This document shows positions 1 to 10,046 of a stretch of 64,000 nucleotides of DNA, piece after piece. Made by a program: the position numbers and the translations under genes. This DNA is from Chlorophyllum brunneum (taxonomy: Eukaryota > Basidiomycota > Agaricomycetes > Agaricales > Agaricaceae). Below the pieces are notes generated by a model. The model saw nothing but the letters and a program-made list of their open reading frames with translations, was not told the origin of the DNA and did no database searches. Numbering within the stretch: position 1 is the first letter of the stretch; each line of letters opens with the position of its first letter. Location of the stretch: positions 62,001 through 126,000 of the forward strand of contig OY756147.1 of NCBI GenBank assembly GCA_963576785.1, in the 5' to 3' direction.

Positions 1-2807
1 AAAAAAAAAAAAAAAAACTCACAACATTCAGAAAACTCCATATCCTCAGCCATCCTCTGCAACATACTCGTCGGCTCATTAAAAAACACAGGAAAACTAA
101 TCCTCGTCAAATCCTTCCCAATACTATGTTTCAACACACTCCATAAACTCGTCGGCGGTCTCTCATCAGCCATATCCAACTTGTTCCTAACAACTTCATA
201 CCCCTTATACGGCTTCATAAACACATACGGCGGAAGATACGCTGGTGATACCGGCGGAGGCGTAGATAACCCCGTTGATAAAAGCGATGGCGCTACGATT
301 AGATTCAGTATATTATTCGAATCGATAGCGTCGAAAAATTCATCTTCGCCTTCGCCTTCTGAACTGTATTCATCATCCACTACCGCGATTTCATTATTTC
401 CCAGTTTAATCGTCTCAACTGTTGATGTCCGTTTACGCACTTCACGTCCCGTGGTAGGCCTAACCGTAAACTGCGATTCCGTTTGAGTTTTCGCCAATGC
501 CGGGGGGGTAGACACAGTCTGAGCCGGGGGAGACTGTACAACAGGTCGATCCAAAACCGCTTCCTTTCCTTTACCCTTCTCTTCTTCCTCCTCAACGACA
601 GGTTTCACAGGTTTCAACGTCGAGTACCTCCCACTCCCTCTCCTCCTCCCTTCACCGGGCATCCCTAACCCAACAACACCTCCTCTCTCAACAACACTTC
701 CAAAAGCCTCGCTAGCGCCAAACACTCTACTCCCCCTTCTTCTCGACCTAACCCTCAACTCTTCTTCCAATTTCGCTCCCTCCTTCACAACCGTCGCCAA
801 ACTCTCTTCCCAAACCCCCTGTCTCGCTCTTTCAGAAGCCAATTGCTTTCTATACCATTCTTCTCGTTCTTTCGACATGGTAGTGTATTCGGTTATAAGC
901 GTGTGAAGCGTCGAGATGCATTCAAGAAGAGTTGATTTGGTTTCGTTGGAAGCGGTGGAAGGAGTGGATTTGCTGGACGTTGAGGATTTGTTGGACGTCG
1001 ATGTGACAGAGCGTGATGCTGATATCGCTTGTGGTGGTGGAACCGCCGTCACAGGACCCTGCAGCGATGCTAAGAAACCAGCCAACAACCTCTGCGTAGC
1101 TTCCACTTGCGCAACCATCGAATTCGCTTGCAGTTCGAAAACACCACCCTCTCCATACGGTGGATGCTGTCGATTGCCAGTATCGGCGGAAGAACTATCA
1201 TCTTCCTCATCCTCCTCGTCTTCTTCACCTTCGGTGTCCTTTGGCCCGTTACCGATATCGGAAGCATTCGGGTCAACGCTAAGAGCAGCGTTAATCGACT
1301 CCACATCCCCTCCAGCAGTCGTACTCCTCCTACTAAGCGATGGTGCATGTCCCGTCCCACTCGGAGGTCGCTTAATGACAGTATTCGAGTACGAATGCAC
1401 AGACCTCGAACTGTCCTCGCTCTGCCTCTTACTCATGACCTCGGCCGTATCACCATCCCTCCTAGCCCATTCGATACTCTTATTCACAGCTTGAATCCAT
1501 CTCGCAGCTTCAACAGGGTGATTCGCTCGTATATACCATTTCTGTACTGCGGAAGAGGAGTGGGAAGTAGTCAAGGGAGGAAGAGATTGGATTTCGAATC
1601 GTGTACGATGTTGTTCGTTTGGTTTAATCAATGCATTTTTCATTGAGATTGAGCCTCGGGATGTGATTGATTCGTCATCTTGATGGCGGTAATCTATAAT
1701 ATATTTAATTCGATGGATTAATACGAGTGAGGACGAGAGACGTACATGAGAGAACACCATGGGCGAGGACAAACCAGCGGGTGCTGTATCCCCTGGCCAC
1801 GTTTGTATATTTGTTCAAATATCCTTTCAACGTTGGTGGTTCTGATATGGGCATAGGAGCCTGTATCAGCGATCGGTCGTGATTCGCAACTGACCGCTGT
1901 ATATAAGCATCTCATTAATCATACCCAGAAATCTACTCACACTGACGCAAGAAAACTCTGACTTTATCATCCTTCCCCGCACTCTCATACGCCATCTTAC
2001 CCCTCCTATTCCTCACAAACACATCCGCTCCAGCACGAACAGCCAACTCGATCAATCGCAGATCTTTTCGTCTTGCAGCTTCATGCAAGAGCGACGAACC
2101 CGAAGCGTCATCAAGATAGGAGAGATTGACAAAAGTGATTCGGGGTGATTCGAGGAGATGAAGAAGAGCAGGAGATGGTTGGTCGGTGGCGGGTGCGAGA
2201 ATGTACGAGCGCAGCAAAGAACGATAAGATGCGTTCAAGAACGACCGTGAATCTAAGACTCTGTTCAGAACACAACACTTGGAGGGGTGACAGAGACGCA
2301 CCATCGATAGCTTTACCAACCTCCTTACCCTTTGCCACATCCCTACACGTTCGACCCTGCCCATCTCGCAAACTATCATCCACCCCTTCTTGCTCCAACA
2401 ACAAATTCACTATATCAACTCGACCCAAAGACGCAGCGAGATGCAGCGGGGTCGTTCCCGACCCAGGAGGATGTACACCATTCGGTGAAATGGCACGATG
2501 AGAAAGGAGAAGCGCAGCTGTTTGCACTTTATCTACTATCAGGCCAGCGCCTAAAATTAAGGAATATTAACACTCACATGAAGCACATCTGACAGCCAAA
2601 TGCAACGCGGCAGCTGAGCAATCAATCTCAACCGACGACGAACAACTGCTCCGCCGGTCTTTCCCAATCTCCGTCAGAAACGGATGGATAAGCGCAGGGT
2701 CACCTGGGTTCCATTAGTATAGACTCAGGGTGCAATGTATAAGGCTTACCGCTGCGGAGGGCGGCTAGGAGCTTGACCTGGTAGACAGGCTCTAGCTGGT
2801 CAGTCAT
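1..2807 (-). CDS. SWH1/OSH1-like oxysterol-binding protein with ankyrin and PH domains (3' end outside window)
   Basis: Predicted lipid-transfer protein of the OSBP/ORP family, expected to work at ER-Golgi or ER-plasma membrane contact sites. Start ATG is at 2807-2805. Exons by GT-AG, branch sites and phase: 2807-2750, 2703-2578, about 2526-2302 (acceptor ambiguous within 42-60 bp), 2252-1941, 1889-1746 and 1693-23; introns 46, ~51, 49, 51 and 52 bp; a further intron runs off the left edge through a poly-T tract. About 845 residues are visible. N-terminal ankyrin repeats include GSGTTPLHLAA and GSSLLHEAARRKDLRLIELA. A PH domain (about 255-350) has LKGYLNKYTNVARGYSTRWF, VLSYYRHQDDE and KWYIRANHPVEAARW. 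A coiled-coil-like stretch lies near 560, a FFAT-like motif DEFFDAID (VAP binding) near 744, and the OSBP domain starts with SLWSVLKHSIGKDLTRISFP. Order and motifs match fungal Swh1/Osh1. Codons look intact and CpG is abundant, unlike the transposon island to the right. Confidence 0.92.
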
Positions 2808-3299
2808 TGTAGGAAGCAACAAACACAGCCATGACGCTGTCACATCGACCCAAATATAGTAACCCGACTATATATAATATGTATATACACACTCTCTCCG
2901 AATCCACAAAACCATTTCCTATACGGTGATGCTGCCCAAGCTCAATCAATGACTTCTCTGAGCTGTTGTGCATATCAAGTATTCCAACCATCATTCACTT
3001 GAATACATCATACTCCATAAACTCGGATCTCGGAGGTTCATCCTGAGGCAGTGTCAACGGTGCGAATGGAGTAAATCAAAGAACAAGACGAAGCCGAGGA
3101 AAATCACCACTCCCACAAAACGTTTGGTCAAATGCAGTTAACGTACGAATGAAGAATGAGTCTCGAAATGCTGACGAACTCTTCTTGAGCCCCCGAATAG
3201 TCGAGTAAGCCACATGGCAATAAACCCAGAGCTTCATATCCCCGTTCCTCGCATCGCCACGAGAGTGATATGCCGGCAGTGGTTCTCGGTCCATGTTTC
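2808..3299. other. Intergenic stretch upstream of the OSH1-like gene
   Basis: No coding region is supported here. It should hold the promoter of the minus-strand OSH1-like gene. It contains one copy of a 17-bp motif (2825-2841) that recurs at 5382-5398. Confidence 0.5.
2825..2841. repeat. 17-bp motif ACAGCCATGACGCTGTC, copy 1
   Basis: Identical to 5382-5398, with degenerate similarity continuing outward (AACA before; GACC and an ATATA-rich run after). The core ACAGC-catgac-GCTGT can form a 5-bp-stem hairpin. The two copies bracket the NACHT relic. Role unknown. Confidence 0.6.
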
Positions 3300-4264
3300 T
3301 CGGTGTCTGTATATACAGATCTTCAAATGATGCCTTCGGACGTAAAGCAAGCGATCATACCATTTGGTGCCTCCTCAAGGACCCTACGTACACAAGAACT
3401 CGTCCGTCGCATTACGGACATCTGAGACCATCCAAAGTCCTTGAAGTTTATGAAAAATCGGAGCCCACTGTATCGAGCCTTGTCCAGTGTAGGGACATCA
3501 AGGACCGAGTGGAGGTAATACATTGTATCATGGGCAGCATCTTTCGTCATCCTTTTCGCCGCTCGGAGGCATAGAACTTTCGATCATCAGGAGGAGCAAC
3601 TTTCGAGCATCAACCGTGCCGTCAGCAGGGATATTGGTCAGAATACGGCTGTACAACGCATCAAGAACCGCCATCGCATGTGGCTTGCCCTCCACAAGCC
3701 ACTTCGTGTTCATATCAACGACGTCCAACACCTTCTCAAGCTGCAATACTGGGTTACCGTAGGCTGAATCGTCGATGAATTTGACCACTGTGGAGGTATA
3801 CACCAATAACTCTTTCGAACTACAGGCGAGTTTCAGGGGATCGCATTCTATAGGCCATTGCCGGCGGTGTTTGATATCGGCGATTTCATTTGGGTCTTCT
3901 TTAACTCGCTGCGGAGAAAACGCTCGACGTCTTCGCAAGCCTGTTTAGCATCAACCTCCATCACTTCTCTCATATATGCCAGCGTAACTTCAGCGCGAGA
4001 GAAGAATACCATGATATGAGGCTCCGGACCACTGGCGGTAACACATACAAGAGGGGAGGTAGGATATGTGATGCAAAAATTAGAGATGAGTCCGAGGAGC
4101 TCGCACTGGACATGATGGGCCAGACCACCGATTAGGATCAAGGAGCGGCTACAACGAAAGCTTTCCAACCGGTGCATAAACGGCTCAATGATGAAAGGAT
4201 GCTGGAAATCTCGTGGAGATGCAGAGGAACCCGAGGATGGTGGATGGGATGTCGGGTCAGACAC
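3300..4264 (-). pseudogene. NACHT-domain NTPase (NLR-like) fragment
   Basis: Reading leftward from 4264, the translation resembles the C-terminal half of the NACHT proteins expanded in Agaricomycetes. It starts in one frame with SLILIGGLAHHVQCEL, VCVTASGPEPHI and DVERFLRSEL. It shifts frame near 3.9 kb into CSSKELLVYTSTVVKFIDD, AYGNPVLQLEKVLDVVDMN, TKWLVEGKPHAMAVLDALYS and RILTNIPADGTVDARKLLL. It shifts again near 3.55 kb into LHSVLDVPTLDKARYSGLRF. No Walker A P-loop is visible upstream, so the NTPase cannot be complete. Two frameshifts without convincing introns make this a decayed fragment. Intact homologues are STAND-type NTPases often linked to non-self recognition, which is family knowledge rather than something shown here. 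It lies between two copies of a 17-bp motif. Confidence 0.72.
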
Positions 4265-6002
4265 ACGTTGGGTCGTGCGATGATGGAATCTGACAGCATT
4301 GAAGGCGCAGAGATAGTTATTGACGAGAGATCGGGTCCTTCATCATCTGGTGATGAGAGAGTATCAACAGGACCAGATACGGATTGGGGGGTCAAGCGAT
4401 TGAGAGAGATGGTAGGAGTTTGGTCCTTTTTGCTGAGGAAGCTTGAACGCGAAGGTGAAGAAACTGGTGTTGAGGTCCCAATGTATGGACTGGGTAATTC
4501 TGCTGTCGAGACCGAAGACTATTTTGTCATGAACGGCCGTTTGAGTTTACCATGGAAACGGACGTCTTCCCCGCGAAAGCGTCCAATAATATCTTCACAA
4601 GAACCCTGGGTGGCGTCAGATTGGTAGCTAGAGCACAAGATATGACGACGCACAAGAAAAAGGTCGTCGATGTCTGCAACCTGCATCAACACGACGATTT
4701 CGTCCCCCTAAGCAGACATGTGTGAGCCTCTGCAGCACAAGAACAAAGGGAGACCTGCCTCTAGGAACATGAGTTCATCCGAATTTTGGGTAACACAGTC
4801 GCAGACTGCAGTGCATTTTCCTATACCAACCTTTGCAGCAAAGCAAGTCCAGCGAGCGAGCTGGGCGGCGTCCATGGAGGACGATGAGAAGACCGGGACA
4901 TGCAGATCAATATTTTGTGCAAGAACAAGACGAGTACCGCCCGCGTTTAACTGTCTCTGCTACATCTACAGCGTCGATCGAAAGACTGATGTTTCGGGGC
5001 GGTCCCTCGAAGCGGCCCGTTGAGTATTTGTGTGCGGGTCCAATTACCGCACAATGTCCGACCGACGAAGGGCCCGTGGGATGAGGCTCTTTCGAAAGCA
5101 CCTATCGCTGTAGTTGAAACGGCTAAGCTAGTCGCGGGGTCGTTGGTCACAAACCATTCGACGAAGAAAGACAGTTCCATAAGTATGGAGGAGTGAAAAC
5201 GTACGAGGAAATTTTGAAAGAGCGACCTGGCCAACGACAGGGTCATGCTGATCATTCTCGACCTCTCTGGCCAAAATTTTCTCCTCAGCCTGGGGCAGCA
5301 TGCTTCACGATTGAATGTCGATGGGTATAATCCTGTCTTGAACCGATCTAGTAGTGCAACCGCTCAGTCGAAGTAACATCTACAGCCATGACGCTGTCGT
5401 ATTGACCTATATATGTCTGTAAAATCGACAAGCCACGTGCTGCATTATTCCAAAATACCCGGTACACGCCCAAACCGGGAAAATGTTGACACAGTGTGAG
5501 CATGTCACGCATGAAACGGCGCAGCCTCACATGGAGGGAATGTGAACTCACGTTGTTGCCAAGGTGGAATCGCCCTAATAGAGTCCTGACACAATTTGGT
5601 GTCGTCACAACATTTTTGGTTTACATGTACGCTACGTGGTCGGGTACATCTACCCAATATTTAGTAAGGCCCCAACATCTAACTTAGTTCTATGGTTACG
5701 AGATGATCCAACATGATCCCACTATGACCAAACAACCAGGGAATGTGAATCCCAGGCCCCACCCGGCTGTGACAATCCTTTTGAGATGTGAGTTTGAGTC
5801 TACCCGACATATGTACATACATGAAATCTGCCTTGGCTCCTTGTGAGGGAAGAATGATGTAATACCGGTACATGAATGAATCATACTTCCACCGCCATAA
5901 ATTTGTACCCTCAAAATGAATTTCATATATGTAGGCCCCGACATTAATGCCATGAATCAACATGACATTCATAGAACAAACAGATAATGATGTAATGAGT
6001 AA
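4265..6002. other. No recognisable gene
   Basis: Short open frames occur on both strands but none shows a family motif, codon pattern or plausible splice chain that I recognise. The stretch from 4265 to about 5300 keeps the high CpG of the host-like region and may include decayed 5' parts of the NACHT gene. From about 5690 composition drifts toward the transposon island. The left end of the DNA transposon starting with the accessory gene at 6003 probably lies here, but I could not locate its terminal inverted repeat. Confidence 0.5.
5382..5398. repeat. 17-bp motif ACAGCCATGACGCTGTC, copy 2
   Basis: Second copy of the motif at 2825-2841, same orientation, 2557 bp away. Confidence 0.6.
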
Positions 6003-7063
6003 CTATGATGACAACGCAGTAGTAAGGCTATCATCAATGACTTGTTGGAAGTCACCAGAGTCTGCTGGAATCGTATACTTCGGACCCATAACACTGCCGA
6101 TCATCATGCAGGACTCCTACAAGGATCCTGGCTCAGACATAAGTAACAAAAAGGTGGACAATCAAGGGAGGAAACACACCTGCGGATGCTGTCAGATTTA
6201 TACTCAGCCATCCTCCGGTAGTGGTTCAGATGGCTGTCAACCTCATCCCAGTAATTAGGTCCCCTAACATTAGGGTAGATCTTCTGCTAGTAAAAAAGGC
6301 TCAACAAAGGTCTTTAAATTGAAATATGTGGACATACCATAACCGCGAGACATGCACAAAGTGGAATGGAAACTGTTAGCTGAGACCCCTCGATGATCTT
6401 GTGGGCAAGTGTATAGATTGACCAATCCTTCGCAATACTCTCACTAATCTAGATATAGTTTAGGAGGACTGAAGATGGAATAGAAAAACTGACTTACAAT
6501 TCTCTTGATCTGAGCACAAGCTTGTATGAGCTTGTTACCAATGGCTGCTTTGACAAGGCCCAAGGCATATGGGTCTCGGTTAAGGTTGGTGGGTATATTG
6601 ATGTTGTGTTTTTGTATAATAGCCTTTCATTGTTCAGTTACAACAGGGTATACATGAAGTGGAACTGACTTACCAGGACATGGTCAGTGGGTGTATTGTC
6701 CTTATATGCACTGAGGTTTTCTGATAACAAAACACCGAGAGCATAGCTCTCAATGGTGTCCTAATACTCTTGTCAGATAATGCAATAAAGAATGAATTTT
6801 CACTCACATTCAAAGGTCTAGTAATGGTGAAAGGTGGCCAGCTCAACAGAACCTCTTCGAGTTTATTCTGTGCTGAATAAAACTCAACAAGGAGTATGCC
6901 AAGTTGAAGAACCATGGAGTTCTGCTTGTATCAATATACAGAGGGAAAGTAAGAATATAAGTCTTATAGTCACAAAGGTCTCAGCTTCAGTGACCTGGTA
7001 TGGATGGAGCTTTTGATGGAACACAAGGTGGCCTATAGTAGCAACTTCATTTCTCTGAGAGGT

Positions 7064-7068
7064 GGATG
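7064..7068. repeat. Target-site duplication GGATG, left of copia-1
   Basis: GGATG at 7064-7068 is repeated at 14601-14605, directly outside the two LTRs. Confidence 0.95.
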
Positions 7069-7631
7069 TGTTGAAGTTTCGGACATATTCTAGAAATAGA
7101 CTATGAAGTCATAATAGACTGATTCGTTACTTTCTAGTAACTTCATTCCGTAGTAACTTCCTATGAGTTGCTCTGCATACGATGAGAGTCATAAGTACTT
7201 GATAGATTATTCTACATAGTACCAATGACTAGATACTACATTCCGCAGTACTCTGCAGGCACTACGCCGCAGTTAAAGAGAGTCATAAGGAACAATCCAT
7301 GCAATGCTAGTATTTTATGTAGTATAACTCGTCTATGTTACAATATGTATATAAACCCCATGTAGCAGACCTAAGTTCTGCATCTTGTTCAATCGAACAA
7401 CTTCTTCATCATTGCCTATCTCTTTGAGTACAACACCTCAATCGATTTAATCGACTTCGACCTCTACTTAACTGACATTAACCGCTTCATCAATAATATC
7501 TGTCTATCCGAACTACCTTACTACAGGTATCAGATAAAAGCTTATTATCTCGGTGAGTAGACCCTACGTTCTCTCCCACTGCATTTACTGCTGCCCCTAG
7601 CAAACAACTCGTTACGGTCGTTTCCTCAACA
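7069..7631 (+). repeat. Copia-1 5' LTR
   Basis: 563 bp, TGTTGAAG to CTCAACA. A TATA-like TATGTATATAAACC lies about 285 bp in and probably directs transcription. It is nearly identical to 14038-14600. Confidence 0.95.
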
Positions 7632-7645
7632 GGTTATGGGCCCCG
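7632..7645 (+). promoter_or_regulatory. Copia-1 primer-binding site (half initiator tRNA-Met type)
   Basis: GGTTATGGGCCCCG directly follows the LTR. Its complement corresponds to the anticodon arm of eukaryotic initiator tRNA-Met (GGGCTCATAACC), with one position that would be a G-U pair. Drosophila copia is primed by such a cleaved half tRNA. No TGG-type site for an intact tRNA 3' end is present. Confidence 0.7.
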
Positions 7646-9077
7646 GTAGCCTTACCGATGGTTAAACCATTATCATCCCCTCCAACTGAGATAGGATGAT
7701 AGGGCTTTACCTGACAGAGTTATCCTTATATTTAATCATTGCTGATACGAGAATTTTCTTCTAGAAAGAAATACACTCGATGAAGATATTATGTCTACCA
7801 ATAATATCGTCGCTAGTTTACCTAAGCTCAATGGGCCTAAGAACTACGCGTTCTGGTCTAGAAGGCTTCAGGATGCCCTAACCCTCATTTCTGTTACTGG
7901 TTCTGACCAGTCCGGATGGACTGTGACAGACCAGAATCTCTCTCCTGCGAATCCTACCACCTTAACGGAGGAGGATAGAAGGAGAGAACAATTGAGAGGA
8001 CAGGCATTGGCTGTTATTAATGGCACCTTACCTGATTCCCTGTTACTCCATGGGCATGATGCTCCTGGATTCCTCTGGACTGATTTGAAAACCCGCTTTG
8101 GGACACCTTCTCCTGCCGCGGTGTATTCAATTCTCCAAAGAATGTTGCAAAAGCACATTTCAGGAAATCAAGATCCAGCAATGGATCTAGCTGAATTGAG
8201 AACAATGGCTTCTCAATTAGAAACAGCTAAGGTAAAATTGCCAGAAGTTCTTGGCGCGATGATCGCTTTGAAAGCATTACCACCGGATTGGAATGCAGTG
8301 GCCCAAACAACATTGGCAAATAATCACGATGTTGTAGATATGACCTGGGAGGTAGTTCAGCAGGCTATAAATGCTGAGTGGTCAAGACGTGAAGGATCAA
8401 GACCTAACATGTCTAACCCCCAAGCATCTTTTGCCGCAACCGCTAACTACCAAACTCGCCCTCAGGGCAATATCCCCAGGACTCGCCCTGGACCACCCTG
8501 GAACCGCTTCCACCCTGGAGGCGATACGAGGGCCCAGCCTGCGAGAGGTCCTCGCCACCCTGCCAATCCAAGTGGGCAGCCCCCTCAGCCTTCTCCCCCT
8601 TCTCCTACCTGGATTAATGTCCAGAAGAAGAAGAAGAAGCCCAAAAAGCGCCAGGGTAAACCCCAGGCCCACATGGCGGAAGCCATGGTGGGCTTCGCCG
8701 CTGCCACAGAACCGGCGGTCCATCACTTCACTGGTCCAGGGATGACCCCCTTCGACCTGATGAGGCACATGGACGCGCCTCGACCCGTTCCCGCTCCCGC
8801 TCCTCTGACCACTCGTGTACTTGTGAGTGAGAGACCAAAACCACTTACTTGGGTTAATCCCAAGAAGGTCCAGCAGGCACGAGAGAACGCTCATGCTGAG
8901 CTCGAGAAAAAGGTGCGTGCTGAAGCACGAAACTTATGTTTCACCGCCTTCCTCGAAAACTCACTGCGGATCCAACAGGTGACCACCTGGCGCGACCGCG
9001 TCACTGGTCCTTTGCCCATACAAATAGCGAAGAAACGTGCCCTCGATCGTTATGATCGACGGATGCACGAGGTCTCT

Positions 9078-9329
9078 CACCCCCGTGCCCCGAAAGGACG
9101 ATCGGTGACACCGCCCGGTGCACCTTCGGTTCCTTCTGGTCACCCCCGTGCCCCGAAAGGACGATCGGTGACACCGCCCGGTGCACCTTCGGTTCCTTCT
9201 GGTCACCCCCGTGCCCCGAAAGGACGATCGGTGACACTGCCCGGTGCACCTTCGGTTCCTTCTGGTCACCCCCGTGCCCCGAAAGGACGATCGGTGACAC
9301 CGCCCGGTGCACCTTCGGTTCCTTCTGGT
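9078..9329 (+). repeat. Four tandem 63-bp repeats in copia-1 gag spacer
   Basis: Four head-to-tail 63-bp units encode 21-residue repeats rich in Pro, Gly, Ser, Arg and Lys (core PRAPKGRSVTPPGAPSVPSG). Units are identical except for one C-to-T change in the third. The repeat keeps the reading frame, so copy number can change without disrupting Gag. Confidence 0.95.
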
Positions 9330-9997
9330 CACCCCCCAGGTTGTACCTGTGAGGGACACACGAGGGTAAGTAAATGGTTCACTAAAAATAGTAACCCCGA
9401 TATTAACGTGACCCGCATCCGTTTTGCTTTTCTCTTACCACATGGTTCGCCATACGCCTTATTGATTTCTCCCAAATTTGGGAATAAACTCAATTTGGTA
9501 ATGCATCATGTGGTAAAGATTCCTAGCATGGACTCTGTCGCCCAGGGCGACTCGCTTGAACCCGGAGAGGTTCGGCCGTACTACCTTCCTCCTCCGGAGG
9601 AAATAGTAGCTCTAGTCGTCAGGACCTACGAAGAGGAGTTTCCTCCTCTTCCTCGGGCCTCCCCTCCTATGGAGCGCTTTCAGAGTAAGAAATTCTCTCT
9701 TACTCAGAAGAACAAGACCGCTGATAGGCGTCCTGCCACACTTTCAGTATTGGTAGACGAAGCCTTCAAATGGCTTGAGAGCGAGAAGGAGGTCGATGAC
9801 CTCATAGCGCCAGCTCAGGATGTCGCCTACGACATCCGCGACCCCAGGAACCCTGCAAACGTCGCAGGACCCTCTTCTGGGCCTCTCCCCAAGTCTCCGA
9901 AGTCCGAACCTTTTGCTTCGGCACCTCAATCTGAGGTGTCACTTGGACTCTCGTCGACCGACTACGGGAGCGACTTCAAGAAGAAGGGAGGAGCTGG

Positions 9998-10046
9998 GTA
10001 CGTGATCAATTCGATCTCAGATACTCTTACTAACCCTGATACACAG
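9998..10046 (+). other. Predicted 49-bp intron at the copia-1 gag/pol junction
   Basis: Donor GTACGT, perfect branch site TACTAAC and acceptor ACACAG lie within 49 bp, the same size as introns of the host gene in this window. The segment is also open in the gag-pol frame. Removal shifts the frame and adds 28 codons, including a lysine-rich run (CKKKGKGKGKERRG), before TAA at 10129-10131. Spliced RNA would thus give Gag alone and unspliced RNA Gag-Pol. Confidence 0.7.

Noticed and set aside
1..22. Poly-A at the left edge as a LINE tail
   Set aside because: On the minus strand it follows a GTGAGT donor in phase with the OSH1-like exon, so it is better read as a poly-T run within an intron; the window edge prevents certainty.
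916..1646. Serine-rich plus-strand frames in the first 1.7 kb
   Set aside because: They are antisense shadows of the OSH1-like gene, whose exon structure, phases and domains are consistent on the minus strand.
9078..9329. CRISPR-like array
   Set aside because: Units are contiguous without spacers, in frame and coding, in a eukaryotic retrotransposon.
9365..9370. GTAAGT in copia-1 as another intron donor
   Set aside because: No branch site with acceptor at a typical distance; the frame stays open through it.
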